From NCBI GenBank assembly GCA_026398815.1, contig JAPLSA010000018.1:1-64000 (forward strand): a stretch of 64,000 nt of DNA, given 5' to 3'. Position numbers and translations under genes: made by a program. This stretch comes from Gammaproteobacteria bacterium. Lineage in GTDB: Bacteria; Pseudomonadota; Gammaproteobacteria; Nevskiales; Nevskiaceae. Position 1 is the first letter of the stretch; each line of letters opens with the position of its first letter. A model generated the notes under the pieces. It was given only the letters and a program-made list of their open reading frames with translations, had not been told where the DNA came from and did no database searches. Below are positions 46,120 to 57,238 of the stretch, in pieces.

Positions 46120-46145
46120 TTGATCAATGTTACTTTGACATCAAA
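46120..46145. promoter_or_regulatory. Twin palindromes upstream of the M24-hydrolase operon
   Basis: TTGATCAA (46120-46127) and TTTGACATCAAA (46134-46145) lie 26-51 bp upstream of the M24 start codon. Both share TTGA/TCAA ends, so one dimeric repressor could bind each. No regulator gene is adjacent. Confidence 0.45.
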
Positions 46146-46201
46146 GCGCAGCGCCAGCCCCGCCAATCAGCCCGCCGTGCCTCGCTTCCGGCACAGCCTC
46201 A

Positions 46202-46232
46202 AGAAAATCGGGGTCAGATACACATTGTTTGC
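46202..46232 (+). repeat. Fragment of an interspersed repeat
   Basis: AAAATCGGGGTCAGATACAC is of the GGGGTCAGA-type short sequences that flank REP-transposase-like genes in many proteobacteria. No transposase remains here. The rest of 46146-46410 holds nothing else I recognise. Confidence 0.4.
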
Positions 46233-46410
46233 GTTCGGCGGCAATGATGGGGCCTGGCCGATCGACATGAACGCCCGATCATTATTCGATCCGGGCTGTG
46301 CCTCGGGGGATTGCCGAACCGGTCGCCGGCCCCGCCCAAAGGCTTGTAACGATAGAACGATTCCGGCAGACTCCGCCCACGTCGAAACAACAAACACAAA
46401 GTCGACGCCC

Positions 46411-46537
46411 AAAAAAAACCCCCTGTTGCAGGGGGCAAGGTGCGAGAAAGGCCGAAGCCTTTCTGGAGGAGACATCCACAACGCGTTCGAATTCTTGTTC
46501 GCGTTGTGGTGAGTGACTGTTGTTGCGGTGCAGTATA
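46411..46537 (-). ncRNA. Candidate orphan small RNA with three hairpins
   Basis: On the minus strand: a TATACT -10 box (46537-46532), then a hairpin with arms CCACAACGCG/CGCGTTGTGG (46476-46509), a loose TGTCTCCTCC, a hairpin AGAAAGGC-TTCG-GCCTTTCT (46445-46464) and a terminator CCCCCTG/CAGGGGG followed by TTTTTTTT (46411-46435). The unpaired CTCCTCC is complementary to ribosome-binding sites. No reading frame of note lies inside. The nearest gene downstream starts over 300 bp later, past the terminator. The -35 box is weak (TTGTCT, long spacing). Confidence 0.6.
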
Positions 46538-46644
46538 ATTAGCGTCAAAAACATTGAGACAAACGGTGGGGTAAAGGGGGTTCAAAGGCGCGTCACGGGA
46601 CAATCCCGGCCGGCGCTGGCACCACCACCTTGCCGAGTACTGAA

Positions 46645-46678
46645 AAAGCCCCGGATCGGCTGCCGATTCCGGGGCTTT
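46645..46678 (-). terminator. Intrinsic terminator after icmF
   Basis: AAAGCCCCGG / CCGGGGCTTT arms with a short inner dyad (ATCGGC/GCCGAT); on the minus strand CTTTTTC follows. It lies about 85 bp past the icmF stop. Confidence 0.85.
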
Positions 46679-46762
46679 CCTTTGCCGCTTGCCGAACAGC
46701 TTGCCGGCCAATGCCCGCGCGGCTGGCTGGCCGGGCGGGAGATCCGGCCAGCCGGTCGGCCT

Positions 46763-49700
46763 CTACATGTTGCGCCGGTACTCGCCGCCGACGTCGTACA
46801 GCGCGTGGCTGATCTGGCCGAGGGAGTTGTACTTCACCGCTTCGAGCAGCGCCTCGAAGATGTTGCGGCGATCACGCGCGGTCTGCTGCAGCACCTGGAG
46901 GCTGTCGGCCTTCAGCTTGTTGCGCGCGGTGCGGAAGGACGCGACGTTGTCGATCTGCTGCCCCTTCTCGTTCTCGGTCGAACGGATCAGTTCGATGGTC
47001 GTCGCGATCTCGCCGCCGTGGTCCTTCGGCAGGAAGGTGTTGACGCCGATCAGCGGCAGGCTGCCGTCGTACTTCTTGTGCTCGTAGTACAGCGACTCTT
47101 CCTGGATCTTGCCGCGCTGGTACATGGTGTCCATCGCGCCCAGCACGCCGCCGCGCTCGCTGATCGACTCGAACTCCTTGTAGACCGCTTCTTCGACGAG
47201 GTCGGTCAGCTGGTCGATGACGAAGCTGCCCTGCCAGGGGTTCTCGCAGTAGTTCAGGCCCAGCTCGCGGTTGATGATCAGCTGGATCGCGACGGCGCGA
47301 CGCACGCTTTCCTCGGTCGGCGTGGTGATCGCTTCGTCGTAGGCGTTGGTGTGCAGGCTGTTGCAGTTGTCGAACAGCGCGTACAGCGCCTGCAGCGTGG
47401 TGCGGATGTCGTTGAACTGGATTTCCTGCGCGTGCAGGGATCGGCCGGAAGTCTGGATGTGGTACTTCAGCATCTGGCTGCGTTCGTTGGCCTGATAGCG
47501 CTCGCGCATCGCCCGCGCCCAGATGCGGCGCGCCACACGGCCGATCACCGAATACTCCGGGTCCATGCCGTTGCTGAAGAAGAACGACAGGTTCGGCGCG
47601 AAGTCGTCGATCTTCATGCCGCGCGCCAGGTAGTACTCGACGAACGTGAAGCCGTTGGCCAGCGTGAAGGCGAGCTGGCTGATCGGGTTCGCGCCGGCTT
47701 CGGCGATGTGGTACCCGGAAATCGACACCGAATAGAAGTTGCGCACGCCGCGCTCGACGAACGTCTGCTGGATGTCGCCCATCATCCTGAGGGCGAATTC
47801 GGTGGAGAAGATGCAGGTGTTCTGCGCCTGGTCTTCCTTCAGGATGTCGGCCTGCACGGTGCCGCGGACGATGGCCATCGTTTCGCGCTTGATCTTGTCG
47901 TAAGTCTCGGCATCGACCAGCTGATCGCCAGTGACGCCCAGCAGCGCCAGGCCCAGCCCGTTGTTGCTGGCCGGCAGCTCGCCGGAATAGACCGGGCGCG
48001 GCTTGTCCTTGAACAGCGCGGCGATCTTCTTCTCGGCCTCCGCCCAGCGCGCGGCATCGGCCTTCAGGTACTTCTCGACCTGCTGGTCGATCGCGGTGTT
48101 CATGAACATCGCGAGGATCATCGGCGCCGGGCCGTTGATGGTCATCGACACCGAGGTGCTCGGCAGGCACAGGTCGAAGCCCGAATAGAGCTTCTTCATG
48201 TCATCGAGCGTGGCGATGTTGACGCCGGAGTTGCCGATCTTGCCGTAGATGTCCGGGCGGGTTTCCGGGTCTTCGCCGTACAGGGTCACCGAGTCGAAAG
48301 CCGTCGACAGGCGCGTCGGCATGCCCGGCTGGCTCAGATAGTGGAAGCGGCGATTGGTGCGCTCCGGCGTGCCTTCACCGGCGAACATGCGGATCGGGTC
48401 TTCGCCGACGCGGCGGTACGGATACAGGCCGGCCGTGTATGGATAGCCGCCCGGCAGGTTTTCCTTCAGCAGGAAGCGCAGCAGCTCGCCCCAGCCCTGG
48501 AACTTCGGCGCGGCGACCTTCGGGATCTTCGAGTGGCTCAAGGATTCGGTGTAGTTGTCGCCGGCCACCGGCTTGCCACGCACGTGGTAGACGTACTGCT
48601 CATCGGTCACGCCCTTGAGCCGTTCCGGCCATTCGCGCAGCAGCGCGATCGACTCCGATTTCAGGCCCTTGATCGCCTCGTTGTAACGGTTGCGCAGCAC
48701 CAGCAGGCTCTTGTCGCCGCCGGCGGCGAGATCTTCGCCAGCGTAGACATCAAGCGGCTTCGGCAGCTTCGGATCGTCGAGTTCCTTCAGCGCGTCCCAT
48801 AGCGACTGCGCGCGGTCGGCGATGTCGTGCTGCTGCTCGACCTCGCGATTGAGACCACGGCCGTTCTCGGCGATTTCGGCGAGATAGCGCGTGCGCTGAC
48901 CGGGAATCAGCACCGTGGCGCGCGGCTCCTTGACGCTGGTGTCGAGCGCCGGCGTCCAACGGTCGGCGGGCAGGCCGAGCTTGTCGCGCAGCAGGCGGCA
49001 CAGGTTGGTGAACATCCAGGTGACGCCCGGATCGTTGAACTGGCTGGCGATCGTCGGGTAGACCGGAACGTCTTCATCCTTCAGGTCGAAGCGCACGCGG
49101 TTGCGCTTCCACTGCTTGCGCACATCGCGGAGCGCGTCCTCGGCACCGCGACGGTCGAACTTGTTGAGGATGACCAGCTCGGCGTAATCGATCATGTCGA
49201 TCTTCTCGAGCTGGCTGGCCGCGCCGTAGTCGCTGGTCATCACGTAGATCGGGAAGTCGACCAGGTCGACGATTTCCGAATCGCTCTGGCCGATGCCGGC
49301 GGTTTCGACGATGACCAGGTCGTAGCTCAGGCTCTTCAGGAAGGCGATGCAGTCCTTGAGCACCGTGTTGGTCGACGCGTGCTGGCGGCGGGTGGCCATC
49401 GAACGCATGAAGGCGCGCGGGTTGCGCAGGGAATTCATGCGGATGCGGTCGCCGAGCAGCGCGCCACCGGAGCGGCGGCGGGTCGGGTCGACGGCCAGCA
49501 CGGCGATGCGCATCGTCGGGAAGGCCTGCAGGAAGCGCAGCAGCAGTTCATCGACCGCCGAAGACTTGCCGGCGCCGCCGGTGCCGGTGAAGCCGATCAC
49601 CGGCGTCTTGGCGCCGGCCACCTTCCACTCGGCGCGCAGCTGGGTCAGTTCGGCTTCGCTGAACAGATCGTCTTCCAGCGCCGACAGCCAGCGGCCAACG

Positions 49701-50212
49701 GTGATTTCGTCGTCGATCGACGCCGCCCCCGGCTTGATGCTGCCCTTGCGGTGCGTCTCGGCGCGCTTGATCAGGTCCTCGATCATGCCGACCAGGCCGA
49801 GCTTGCTGCCGTCGTTCGGGTGGTAGATACGCTCCACACCCTGCTCGTGCAGCACGGCGATCTCTTCCGGCGTGATCGTACCGCCGCCACCGCCGAACAC
49901 GCGGATGTGGCTGGCGCCGCGCTCGGCCAGCATGTCGACCATGTACTTGAAGAATTCGTTGTGGCCGCCCTGGTAGCTGGACAGGGCGATGCCGTCGGCA
50001 TCTTCCTGCAGCGCGGCGCGAACCACGTCCTCGACCGAGCGGTTGTGGCCGAGGTGGATCACCTCGGCGCCCTGGGCCTGGATCAGCCGCCGCATCACGT
50101 TGATGGCGGCATCGTGACCGTCGAACAGGCTCGCCGCCGTGACAAAGCGCAGCGGATTGCGGGTCTGGGACAGGTCGGCGTCCAGCGGCTTCAGCGAAGG
50201 GGAGTCAGGCAT
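46763..50212 (-). CDS. icmF: Fused isobutyryl-CoA mutase with G-protein chaperone
   Basis: A 1149-aa B12 enzyme. The N-terminal cobalamin domain has DGHDAA (His33 is the lower ligand); a MeaI-type GTPase follows with GTGGAGKSS and LNKFDRR; the rest is the mutase barrel. Phe610 (RMFAGEG) and Gln797 ([11 protein letters not shown]) occupy the places of Tyr and Arg in methylmalonyl-CoA mutase, the pattern of isobutyryl/butyryl-CoA mutases. It rearranges isobutyryl-CoA to butyryl-CoA and related branched acyl-CoAs. ATG 50212 starts the family sequence. Neighbours are acyl-CoA enzymes, which fits branched-chain breakdown. Confidence 0.95.
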   Translation of the reverse strand: MPDSPSLKPLDADLSQTRNPLRFVTAASLFDGHDAAINVMRRLIQAQGAEVIHLGHNRSVEDVVRAALQEDADGIALSSYQGGHNEFFKYMVDMLAERGASHIRVFGGGGGTITPEEIAVLHEQGVERIYHPNDGSKLGLVGMIEDLIKRAETHRKGSIKPGAASIDDEITVGRWLSALEDDLFSEAELTQLRAEWKVAGAKTPVIGFTGTGGAGKSSAVDELLLRFLQAFPTMRIAVLAVDPTRRRSGGALLGDRIRMNSLRNPRAFMRSMATRRQHASTNTVLKDCIAFLKSLSYDLVIVETAGIGQSDSEIVDLVDFPIYVMTSDYGAASQLEKIDMIDYAELVILNKFDRRGAEDALRDVRKQWKRNRVRFDLKDEDVPVYPTIASQFNDPGVTWMFTNLCRLLRDKLGLPADRWTPALDTSVKEPRATVLIPGQRTRYLAEIAENGRGLNREVEQQHDIADRAQSLWDALKELDDPKLPKPLDVYAGEDLAAGGDKSLLVLRNRYNEAIKGLKSESIALLREWPERLKGVTDEQYVYHVRGKPVAGDNYTESLSHSKIPKVAAPKFQGWGELLRFLLKENLPGGYPYTAGLYPYRRVGEDPIRMFAGEGTPERTNRRFHYLSQPGMPTRLSTAFDSVTLYGEDPETRPDIYGKIGNSGVNIATLDDMKKLYSGFDLCLPSTSVSMTINGPAPMILAMFMNTAIDQQVEKYLKADAARWAEAEKKIAALFKDKPRPVYSGELPASNNGLGLALLGVTGDQLVDAETYDKIKRETMAIVRGTVQADILKEDQAQNTCIFSTEFALRMMGDIQQTFVERGVRNFYSVSISGYHIAEAGANPISQLAFTLANGFTFVEYYLARGMKIDDFAPNLSFFFSNGMDPEYSVIGRVARRIWARAMRERYQANERSQMLKYHIQTSGRSLHAQEIQFNDIRTTLQALYALFDNCNSLHTNAYDEAITTPTEESVRRAVAIQLIINRELGLNYCENPWQGSFVIDQLTDLVEEAVYKEFESISERGGVLGAMDTMYQRGKIQEESLYYEHKKYDGSLPLIGVNTFLPKDHGGEIATTIELIRSTENEKGQQIDNVASFRTARNKLKADSLQVLQQTARDRRNIFEALLEAVKYNSLGQISHALYDVGGEYRRNM

Positions 50213-50369
50213 GGCGAATGTCTTCGGTAATCGAAACTGGAGAACAGGCGAACCCGCCCCCGAACGAGCCGGGAACGGGTCAAGCATCATGCAGCAGACC
50301 CATGGTGCAGGCGGGTCGCCGACATTACGGAATGCCTTCCGGGGCGGTCGCCACCCGAACGGGCAGAAA

Positions 50370-51935
50370 TCAGGATTTCCCCGCGGCGGCCCGCGCCAGC
50401 TCGTCGCGCACGACGCGCTTCAGCACCTTGCCGGTCGCGGTCATCGGGAAAGCCTCAACCAGCCGCACTTCCTTCGGCACCTTGTAGCCGGCGATGTGCT
50501 GGCGGCAGTGGGCGATGATCTCGTCCTGTGTCGGCTTGTGGCCGTCGCTCGGCATGATCATGGCGACCACGCGCTCGCCCCATTTTTCGTCCGGCAGGCC
50601 GATGACGGCGCACATCCGCACACCCGGATGCTTGGCCAGCACCTGCTCGACTTCGGCTGAGTACACGTTCTCGCCGCCGGTGACGATCATGTCCTTGACC
50701 CGGTCGACCAGATACAGCAGCCCTTCGGCGTCGCGGCGTCCGGCGTCGCCGGTTTTGTACCAGCCGTCCTGGAGCACGGCGGCCGTGGTGTCCGGCTGCT
50801 TCCAGTAACCGCCAAACAGCGACGGCGCACGCACCACCAGTTCTCCGATCGCGCCTTCCGGCACCTCGTCGCCATTGGCGTCGACGAACTTGACGTCGAT
50901 CAGCGGCAGCGGCGTGCCGCAGGACTTGAGCTTGGCCTCGTCGTCGATCACATGCTGCTCCGGCCGCAGCAGCGAGATCGCACCCGAACTTTCGGTGGCG
51001 CCATAGAACTGCATGAACTTGCACTTCATCTCGCGCAGCGCGCGCGCCAGCAGATGCGAGCTGATCGGCGAGCCGGCGTACATCGCCAGCCGCAGACTGG
51101 AGAAATCGGCGGTCTTGGCATCCGGGTGGTCGAGCACCATCTGGATCGCGGTCGGCACCAGCGCGACGATCGACGGCCGATCGCGCTGGATCACCTTGAT
51201 CAGCTGACCCGGATCCAGCTGCGGCAGGATCGACAGCGTTCCGCCGTTGTACAGCGACTGGATGCTCAGGCCACTGCCGACCAGATGGAAGTTCGGCATC
51301 ACCATCATCATCACGTCGTCGTCCTGCCACTGCAGCGCCGGCTCCAGATGCTCGCAGAGCCGCATGTAGTGGAAGCCGCGATGGGTCAGCTCCACGCCCT
51401 TCGGCTTGCCGGTAGTGCCCGAGGTGTAGATCAGCAGTGCCGCCTGCTCGGCATCGAGCGGCATCCGCGGATCGACGTCCGAGACGCCCGCCAGCGCCTG
51501 ATCGAGCGCGCTGTCGGCATCGAGAGGATCAAGGCTGACGACCTTGAACGGCCTGGGGCTGATCGCCTGCACGGCTTCGATCAGCGGCGTCAGATCACGG
51601 TCGACGAACATCAGCGGCGCTTCGGCATCGGCGATCACCGCCGCCAGCTCCGGTGCGGCCAGCCGCCAGTTCATCGGCGACATCGTGCTGCCGGCCTTGT
51701 TGATGCCGAACAGCAGCTCGAAGTACAGCGATGAATTCTTGCCGAGGAAGCCGATGTTCGACCGCGCCGGAATGCCGTGGCCGAGGATGAGGTTGGCGAC
51801 GCGGTTGGAACGTTCGTCGAGCCTGGCGAAGCTGATCGCGCCGCGGCCATCGACCAGCGCGGTCTTGTCCGGCCGGGTCTTGCCGTACAGGCGGGGGATG
51901 TCGGCGAGTGTCTTGATGTCGGCATACAACCACAT
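50370..51935 (-). CDS. Fatty acyl-CoA synthetase (AMP-forming)
   Basis: Activates a carboxylic acid with ATP and CoA. The 521-aa protein has the P-loop [13 protein letters not shown], the FYGATES core motif, [10 protein letters not shown], and the C-terminal Lys in TATGKVLKR. Chain specificity cannot be read. ATG 51935 is preceded by AGGAGG. It lies 74 bp after an enoyl-CoA hydratase-like gene and 157 bp before icmF, all on the minus strand. Confidence 0.92.
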   Translation of the reverse strand: MWLYADIKTLADIPRLYGKTRPDKTALVDGRGAISFARLDERSNRVANLILGHGIPARSNIGFLGKNSSLYFELLFGINKAGSTMSPMNWRLAAPELAAVIADAEAPLMFVDRDLTPLIEAVQAISPRPFKVVSLDPLDADSALDQALAGVSDVDPRMPLDAEQAALLIYTSGTTGKPKGVELTHRGFHYMRLCEHLEPALQWQDDDVMMMVMPNFHLVGSGLSIQSLYNGGTLSILPQLDPGQLIKVIQRDRPSIVALVPTAIQMVLDHPDAKTADFSSLRLAMYAGSPISSHLLARALREMKCKFMQFYGATESSGAISLLRPEQHVIDDEAKLKSCGTPLPLIDVKFVDANGDEVPEGAIGELVVRAPSLFGGYWKQPDTTAAVLQDGWYKTGDAGRRDAEGLLYLVDRVKDMIVTGGENVYSAEVEQVLAKHPGVRMCAVIGLPDEKWGERVVAMIMPSDGHKPTQDEIIAHCRQHIAGYKVPKEVRLVEAFPMTATGKVLKRVVRDELARAAAGKS

Positions 51936-52009
51936 GGTGTCGTTCCTCCTCGCTACCGCATGATGGCGCTGCTTGCTCGCAAACCCGGTGTCGCCCTTGG
52001 GCCTGTGGT

Positions 52010-52798
52010 TCAGCGTCCCTTGAAATCCGGCGCCCGCTTTTCGACGAACGCGGTGATGCCCTCGCGGGCGTCGGCGCTGGCCGCGCAGCCCGACAAGGCT
52101 TGCGCCTCATCCTCCAGCTGCGATTCCAGCGGCGTGCGCAGCGCCTTGTCGATCAGGCGACGGATCTCGCCGAAGGCCCGCGTCGGCCCCTGCGCCAGCT
52201 GCCTGGCGGCCTGCTCGGCGGTATCGGCCAGGGCTGCGTCGTCGACGACGTAGTCTGCAAGCCCGGCCGTCAACGACTGGTCAGCGCTGAGCATCTCGTT
52301 GAACAGCAGGAAGCGGCGGGCGCGGGCGATGCCCATGCGCGAGGCCAGCGCGAACGAGGCGCCGGCATCGCAGGAGTAGCCGATCTGCGGGTAGGCCGCG
52401 CCGAAGCGCGCGCTCTTGCCGGCGTAGACCACGTCGCAGGCGCCGACCAGCGCCACGCCGCCACCCATGCAGATGCCGTGGACGCTGGCGATCAGCGGCG
52501 CGTTGAGGCGCTTGATGCGGGCCAGCCCCATGTGCAGGGTCGAGGTCCACTCGAGGATCTGCGTCGGCAGCATGTCGAGCTGCTCGGCGAACATGCGGAT
52601 GTCGCCACCGACCGAAAAGAACTTGCCGCGCGCCGACAGCAGCACGGCGCGGACATCGCCACGGCCCAGCAGCTCGGAGCCGACGCGGCCCATGTCGGCA
52701 CACATCTGCGCGTTGAACGGATTGCCGAGCGCCGGCTGGTTCAGCACCAGCCGCGCCAGTCCGTCTTCCACCGTCAGTTCCAGCGTTTCGTATTGCAT
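52010..52798 (-). CDS. Enoyl-CoA hydratase/isomerase family protein
   Basis: A 262-aa crotonase-fold protein with the oxyanion block HGICMGGGVALVGACD. The hydratase Glu normally found in the xPE motif is Gln here (YPQIGY), and an Asp lies in SCDAGAS, at the place of the catalytic Asp of PaaG-type isomerases. So an isomerase or unusual lyase is more likely than a classic hydratase. It starts after the terminator of the dehydrogenase unit and runs into the acyl-CoA synthetase gene. Confidence 0.87.
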   Translation of the reverse strand: MQYETLELTVEDGLARLVLNQPALGNPFNAQMCADMGRVGSELLGRGDVRAVLLSARGKFFSVGGDIRMFAEQLDMLPTQILEWTSTLHMGLARIKRLNAPLIASVHGICMGGGVALVGACDVVYAGKSARFGAAYPQIGYSCDAGASFALASRMGIARARRFLLFNEMLSADQSLTAGLADYVVDDAALADTAEQAARQLAQGPTRAFGEIRRLIDKALRTPLESQLEDEAQALSGCAASADAREGITAFVEKRAPDFKGR

Positions 52799-52897
52799 GT
52801 TCGACTCCGTGGCAGGTCGCTGCGGCGGAACTTCAAGTTCCGCGCAGCGCCACCGGCCGGTGCGTCATCGCTGCACGCGGCGCGGTCGTGATCCAAA

Positions 52898-52929
52898 CAA
52901 AAGCCCGCCCCGGTGACGGTCGGCGGGCT
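52898..52929 (-). terminator. Intrinsic terminator after acyl-CoA dehydrogenase
   Basis: On the minus strand AGCCCGCC...GGCGGGCT is followed by TTTTG. It closes the MaoC-ACAD-ACAD unit and separates it from the crotonase-synthetase genes. Confidence 0.85.
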
Positions 52930-52949
52930 ATTCCTTCACCGCGCTGGCC

Positions 52950-54158
52950 TCAGCCGGCCAGCCGTTTCCGGTCGGCGCCGGAGTCGATCGCCTTGACCTT
53001 TTCGTGACCCTGCTGACGACCGAACAGCGAGCGGCCAATGATCAGCTTCATCACTTCGATCGAACCGCCAGCGATCTTGACGATGCGGCAGTCGGCGAAG
53101 GCGCGCGAGATCGGGTATTCCCACATGTATCCCCAGCCGCCGAACAGCTGCAGGCACTCGTCGGCACACTTGCAGTGCAGGTTCGACAGCCACATCTTGG
53201 CCATCGCGGCGTCGACCTCGTCGAGCTCGCCGTTCATGAACTTGGTGATGCAGTGATCGGTGAACACGCGGCCGATCGTCGCCTCGGTATGCAGCTCGGC
53301 GAGCTTGAACTGGGTGTTCTGGAACGCGCCGATGGTGGTGCCGAAGGCCTTGCGGTTGGCGGTGTAGTCGACCGTCATCTCGATCAGCGTCTCGGCAACC
53401 GTGGCCGAACGGATTGCCTGGGCGAGGCGCTCCTGCGCCAGCTTGGTCATCATCAGCTTGAAGCCTTCACCTTCCTTGCCCAGCATGCAGCTGGCCGGAA
53501 TGCGCATGTCCTCGAAGAACAGCTCGGAGGTGTCCTGCGCCTTCATGCCGAGCTTTTCGAGATTCTTGCCGCGCTTGAAGCCCGGCGTCTTGGTGTCGAC
53601 CAGGAACAGGGTCACGCCCTTGGAGCCGGCGTCGCTGTCGGTCTTGGTCGCCAGCACCAGCACATCGCAGAGCTGGCCATTGGAAATGAACACCTTCTGG
53701 CCGTTGATGATGAAATCGTCGCCGTCGCGCACGGCGCGGGTGCGGATCGCCTTCAGGTCCGAACCGGCATGCGGCTCGGTCATGCCGAGGCTGCCGATGG
53801 CTTCGCCGGACACCATCTTCGGCAACCACTGCTGCTTCTGCTCTTCGGTGCCGAACGATTTCACGTAGGTGGCGACCAGATCGCAGTGGATCAGGAAACC
53901 CGGGCCGGTGAAGCCGCTGCGCGCCATTTCCTCGAACACGACGACGTCGAACAGATAGTCGAGGCCGAGGCCGCCGTACTCTTCCGGAACAGTGCAGCAG
54001 AGCATGCCGGCCGCACCCGCCTTGAGCCAGAGATCACGCGGCACGATGCCGTCATGTTCCCACTGCGCGTGGTACGGCGCGATCTCGCGTTCGATGAACT
54101 TGCGGACCGTATCGCGGAACAGTTCGTGCTCGTGGGTAAACAGGGTGCGCTTGAACAT
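52950..54158 (-). CDS. Acyl-CoA dehydrogenase, isovaleryl-type (1)
   Basis: A 402-aa FAD enzyme that oxidises an acyl-CoA to the 2-enoyl form. SLGMTEPHAGSDL is the FAD/substrate loop. The Glu near the C-terminus used by medium-chain enzymes is missing (IAGGSIEV), while ER in LAQERLAQA on helix G carries the catalytic Glu as in isovaleryl-CoA dehydrogenase. This suggests a branched substrate. A member of the shared palindrome family (54189-54206) lies upstream, so it has its own regulated promoter. Confidence 0.92.
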   Translation of the reverse strand: MFKRTLFTHEHELFRDTVRKFIEREIAPYHAQWEHDGIVPRDLWLKAGAAGMLCCTVPEEYGGLGLDYLFDVVVFEEMARSGFTGPGFLIHCDLVATYVKSFGTEEQKQQWLPKMVSGEAIGSLGMTEPHAGSDLKAIRTRAVRDGDDFIINGQKVFISNGQLCDVLVLATKTDSDAGSKGVTLFLVDTKTPGFKRGKNLEKLGMKAQDTSELFFEDMRIPASCMLGKEGEGFKLMMTKLAQERLAQAIRSATVAETLIEMTVDYTANRKAFGTTIGAFQNTQFKLAELHTEATIGRVFTDHCITKFMNGELDEVDAAMAKMWLSNLHCKCADECLQLFGGWGYMWEYPISRAFADCRIVKIAGGSIEVMKLIIGRSLFGRQQGHEKVKAIDSGADRKRLAG

Positions 54159-54188
54159 GGGCCGATCCCGATGGAAATCTGAGGGTAA

Positions 54189-54206
54189 TCGTAGGGTACC
54201 GTACGA
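54189..54206. promoter_or_regulatory. Shared 18-bp palindrome, site C
   Basis: TCGTAGGGTACCGTACGA, 31 bp before the acyl-CoA dehydrogenase start at 54158. It follows the same form GTAnGGTrCCnTAC as the sites at 55996, 58330 and 61207. Confidence 0.65.
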
Positions 54207-54267
54207 CTATTGTAAAGCCACGCCGCCAGGCGCCGGACCAGCAGCCGGCGTCCGATGACGGCGCCGG

Positions 54268-55434
54268 TCAGTACGACTTGGGCTGGTCCAGCACCTTTTC
54301 GGCGATGAACGACAGGATCAGCTGTTCGGTGATCGGCGCGATACGGGTCACGGTGACTTCGCGCAGCAGCCGTTCGACGTGGTACTCCTTGGCGTAGCCG
54401 AAGCCGCCGAAGGTCAGCACCGCCTGCAAGCAGGCGTCGTAGCCGGCGCGCGCGCCGAGGAACTTGCCGGAGTTCGCCTCGGCGCCGCAGGGCAGCCCGT
54501 TGTCGTACAGCCATGCCGCCTTCTCGACCATCCGCTGGGCGGCTTCCAGGTACATCCACTTTTCCGCCAGCGGGTGCTGGATGCCCTGGTTCTGGCCGAT
54601 CGGGCGCCCGAAGACAACGCGTTCCCGGGCGTACTTGGACGCGCGCCGCAGCGCGTCCTGGCCGATGCCGATCGCCTCGATGCCGATCAGCACCCGTTCC
54701 GGATTCAGGCTGTGCAGGATGTAGCCGAAGCCCTTGCCTTCCTCACCGATGCGGTCGGATTCGGGAATGAACAGGTCGTCGATGAAGATCGAATTGGAGT
54801 CGACCGCCTTGCGGCCCATCTTCGGAATCTTGGTGACCGCGATCTTGCTGCGGTCGAGGTCGGTGTAAAAGATCGTGATGCCGTCGGTCGGGCGCTTGCA
54901 GTCCTCGAGCCGGGTGGTGCGCGTCAGCAGCATGATCTTGTTGGCGACCTGGGCCGTCGAGGTCCAGACCTTCTGGCCGCGCACCACGTAACCGCCGTCA
55001 ACCTTGGTCGCGAAGGTCTTGATCGCCGTGGTGTTCAAGCCGGCGTCCGGCTCGGTGAAGCCGAAGCAGCACTGGTCGGTGCCGGCGATCAGCTTCGGCA
55101 CCCAGCGCGCCTTTTGGTCCGGCGTGCCGTGAACGACGATCGGGTGCGGTCCGAACAGGTTGATGTGCACCGACGAGGTCGCCGCCATGCCGCCGCCGTG
55201 GCTGGCGATCTCATGCATCATGATCATCGCTTCTGTGACGCCGAGACCCGAGCCGCCGTACTCCTCCGGCATCGTCAATCCCAGCCAGCCGCCATCGGCC
55301 ATGGCCTTGTGGAATTCGCGCGGGAACACGCCGTCCTCGTCGCGCGCCAGCCAGTATTCATCGCCGAACGAACGAACCACGGCGCCCACGCCGTCGCGGA
55401 TCGCCTGATGATCGGGATTGATCGTGAAGTCCAT
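54268..55434 (-). CDS. Acyl-CoA dehydrogenase, isovaleryl-type (2)
   Basis: A 388-aa FAD enzyme. CFGFTEPDAGLNT is the conserved loop, and ER in LNPERVLIG gives the helix G Glu; the C-terminal Glu site reads IAPITEQ, so the medium-chain Glu is absent here too. The arrangement RVVFGRPIG is typical. It follows the MaoC gene by 63 bp. It may work on a different step or chain from the other two copies. Confidence 0.92.
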   Translation of the reverse strand: MDFTINPDHQAIRDGVGAVVRSFGDEYWLARDEDGVFPREFHKAMADGGWLGLTMPEEYGGSGLGVTEAMIMMHEIASHGGGMAATSSVHINLFGPHPIVVHGTPDQKARWVPKLIAGTDQCCFGFTEPDAGLNTTAIKTFATKVDGGYVVRGQKVWTSTAQVANKIMLLTRTTRLEDCKRPTDGITIFYTDLDRSKIAVTKIPKMGRKAVDSNSIFIDDLFIPESDRIGEEGKGFGYILHSLNPERVLIGIEAIGIGQDALRRASKYARERVVFGRPIGQNQGIQHPLAEKWMYLEAAQRMVEKAAWLYDNGLPCGAEANSGKFLGARAGYDACLQAVLTFGGFGYAKEYHVERLLREVTVTRIAPITEQLILSFIAEKVLDQPKSY

Positions 55435-55497
55435 CGGGAAAAGCTCCGGAGAGATTGAGAATTCAGGGACCAGCGGCGGCGCGTGTAGCAGCGGCGC

Positions 55498-55953
55498 TCA
55501 GGCGGCCGGCTTGCGCAGCATCAGCGCCTGGCGCTGGGTGGTGCAGATGATTTCGCCGCGCTGGTTCAAGCCTTCGTGCAGGAAGGTGACGATGCCGGCG
55601 TTCGGCCGCGACTTGGACTCGCGCACTTCCAGCACCGTGGTCCGCGAGCGGATGGTGTCGCCGGCGAACACCGGCTTCGGGAAGCGGGTGTCGGTCATGC
55701 CCAGATTGGCCACCGTGGTGCCAAGCGTGGTGTCCTGGATCGAAAGACCGATCACCAGGCCCAGCGTGAAGATCGAATTGACCAGCGGCTGGCCGAACTC
55801 GGTGCTCTTGCAGTACTCGGCGTCGATGTGGATCTGCGCCGGGTTGTAGGTGGCGCCGCAGAACCAGACGTTGTCGGATTCGGTGACCGTACGGCGGATC
55901 TCGTGCTCGATGACCCGCCCGACCGTGAACTGCTCGAAATACAGACCCGCCAT
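55498..55953 (-). CDS. MaoC-like dehydratase/hydratase
   Basis: A 151-aa hot-dog fold protein. The MaoC block is GATYNPAQIHIDAEY, but the catalytic Asp of the GDxNPxH motif is replaced, while Asn-Pro and His remain. Similar variants occur in mesaconyl- or methylmalyl-CoA hydratases, so the enzyme may hydrate a methyl-branched enoyl-CoA; this is inference. The palindrome at 55996 is 43 bp upstream, marking it as first gene of a unit with two acyl-CoA dehydrogenases. Confidence 0.82.
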   Translation of the reverse strand: MAGLYFEQFTVGRVIEHEIRRTVTESDNVWFCGATYNPAQIHIDAEYCKSTEFGQPLVNSIFTLGLVIGLSIQDTTLGTTVANLGMTDTRFPKPVFAGDTIRSRTTVLEVRESKSRPNAGIVTFLHEGLNQRGEIICTTQRQALMLRKPAA

Positions 55954-55995
55954 TGCCGACTCCCGGAAAAGGCCGGCCGATGGCCGGTGGTTATT

Positions 55996-56013
55996 TAGTA
56001 TGGTGCCATACTA
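55996..56013. promoter_or_regulatory. Shared 18-bp palindrome, site A
   Basis: TAGTATGGTGCCATACTA, arms of 8 bp with a TG centre, 43 bp before the MaoC start. The best-formed member of the family. Confidence 0.75.
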
Positions 56014-56055
56014 TCACGGCCGTCCAACGGAGCAACAGGGCCGGCGCGCCGGGCA

Positions 56056-57201
<1,146 letters not shown>

Positions 57202-57238
57202 GGGTGTTCTCGGTCAGGTGGGAAGCGGTTCAGGGCGC

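Noticed and set aside
46267-46512. Plus-strand frame of about 80 codons
   Set aside because: It crosses the small RNA terminator and hairpins and has no ribosome site or family match.
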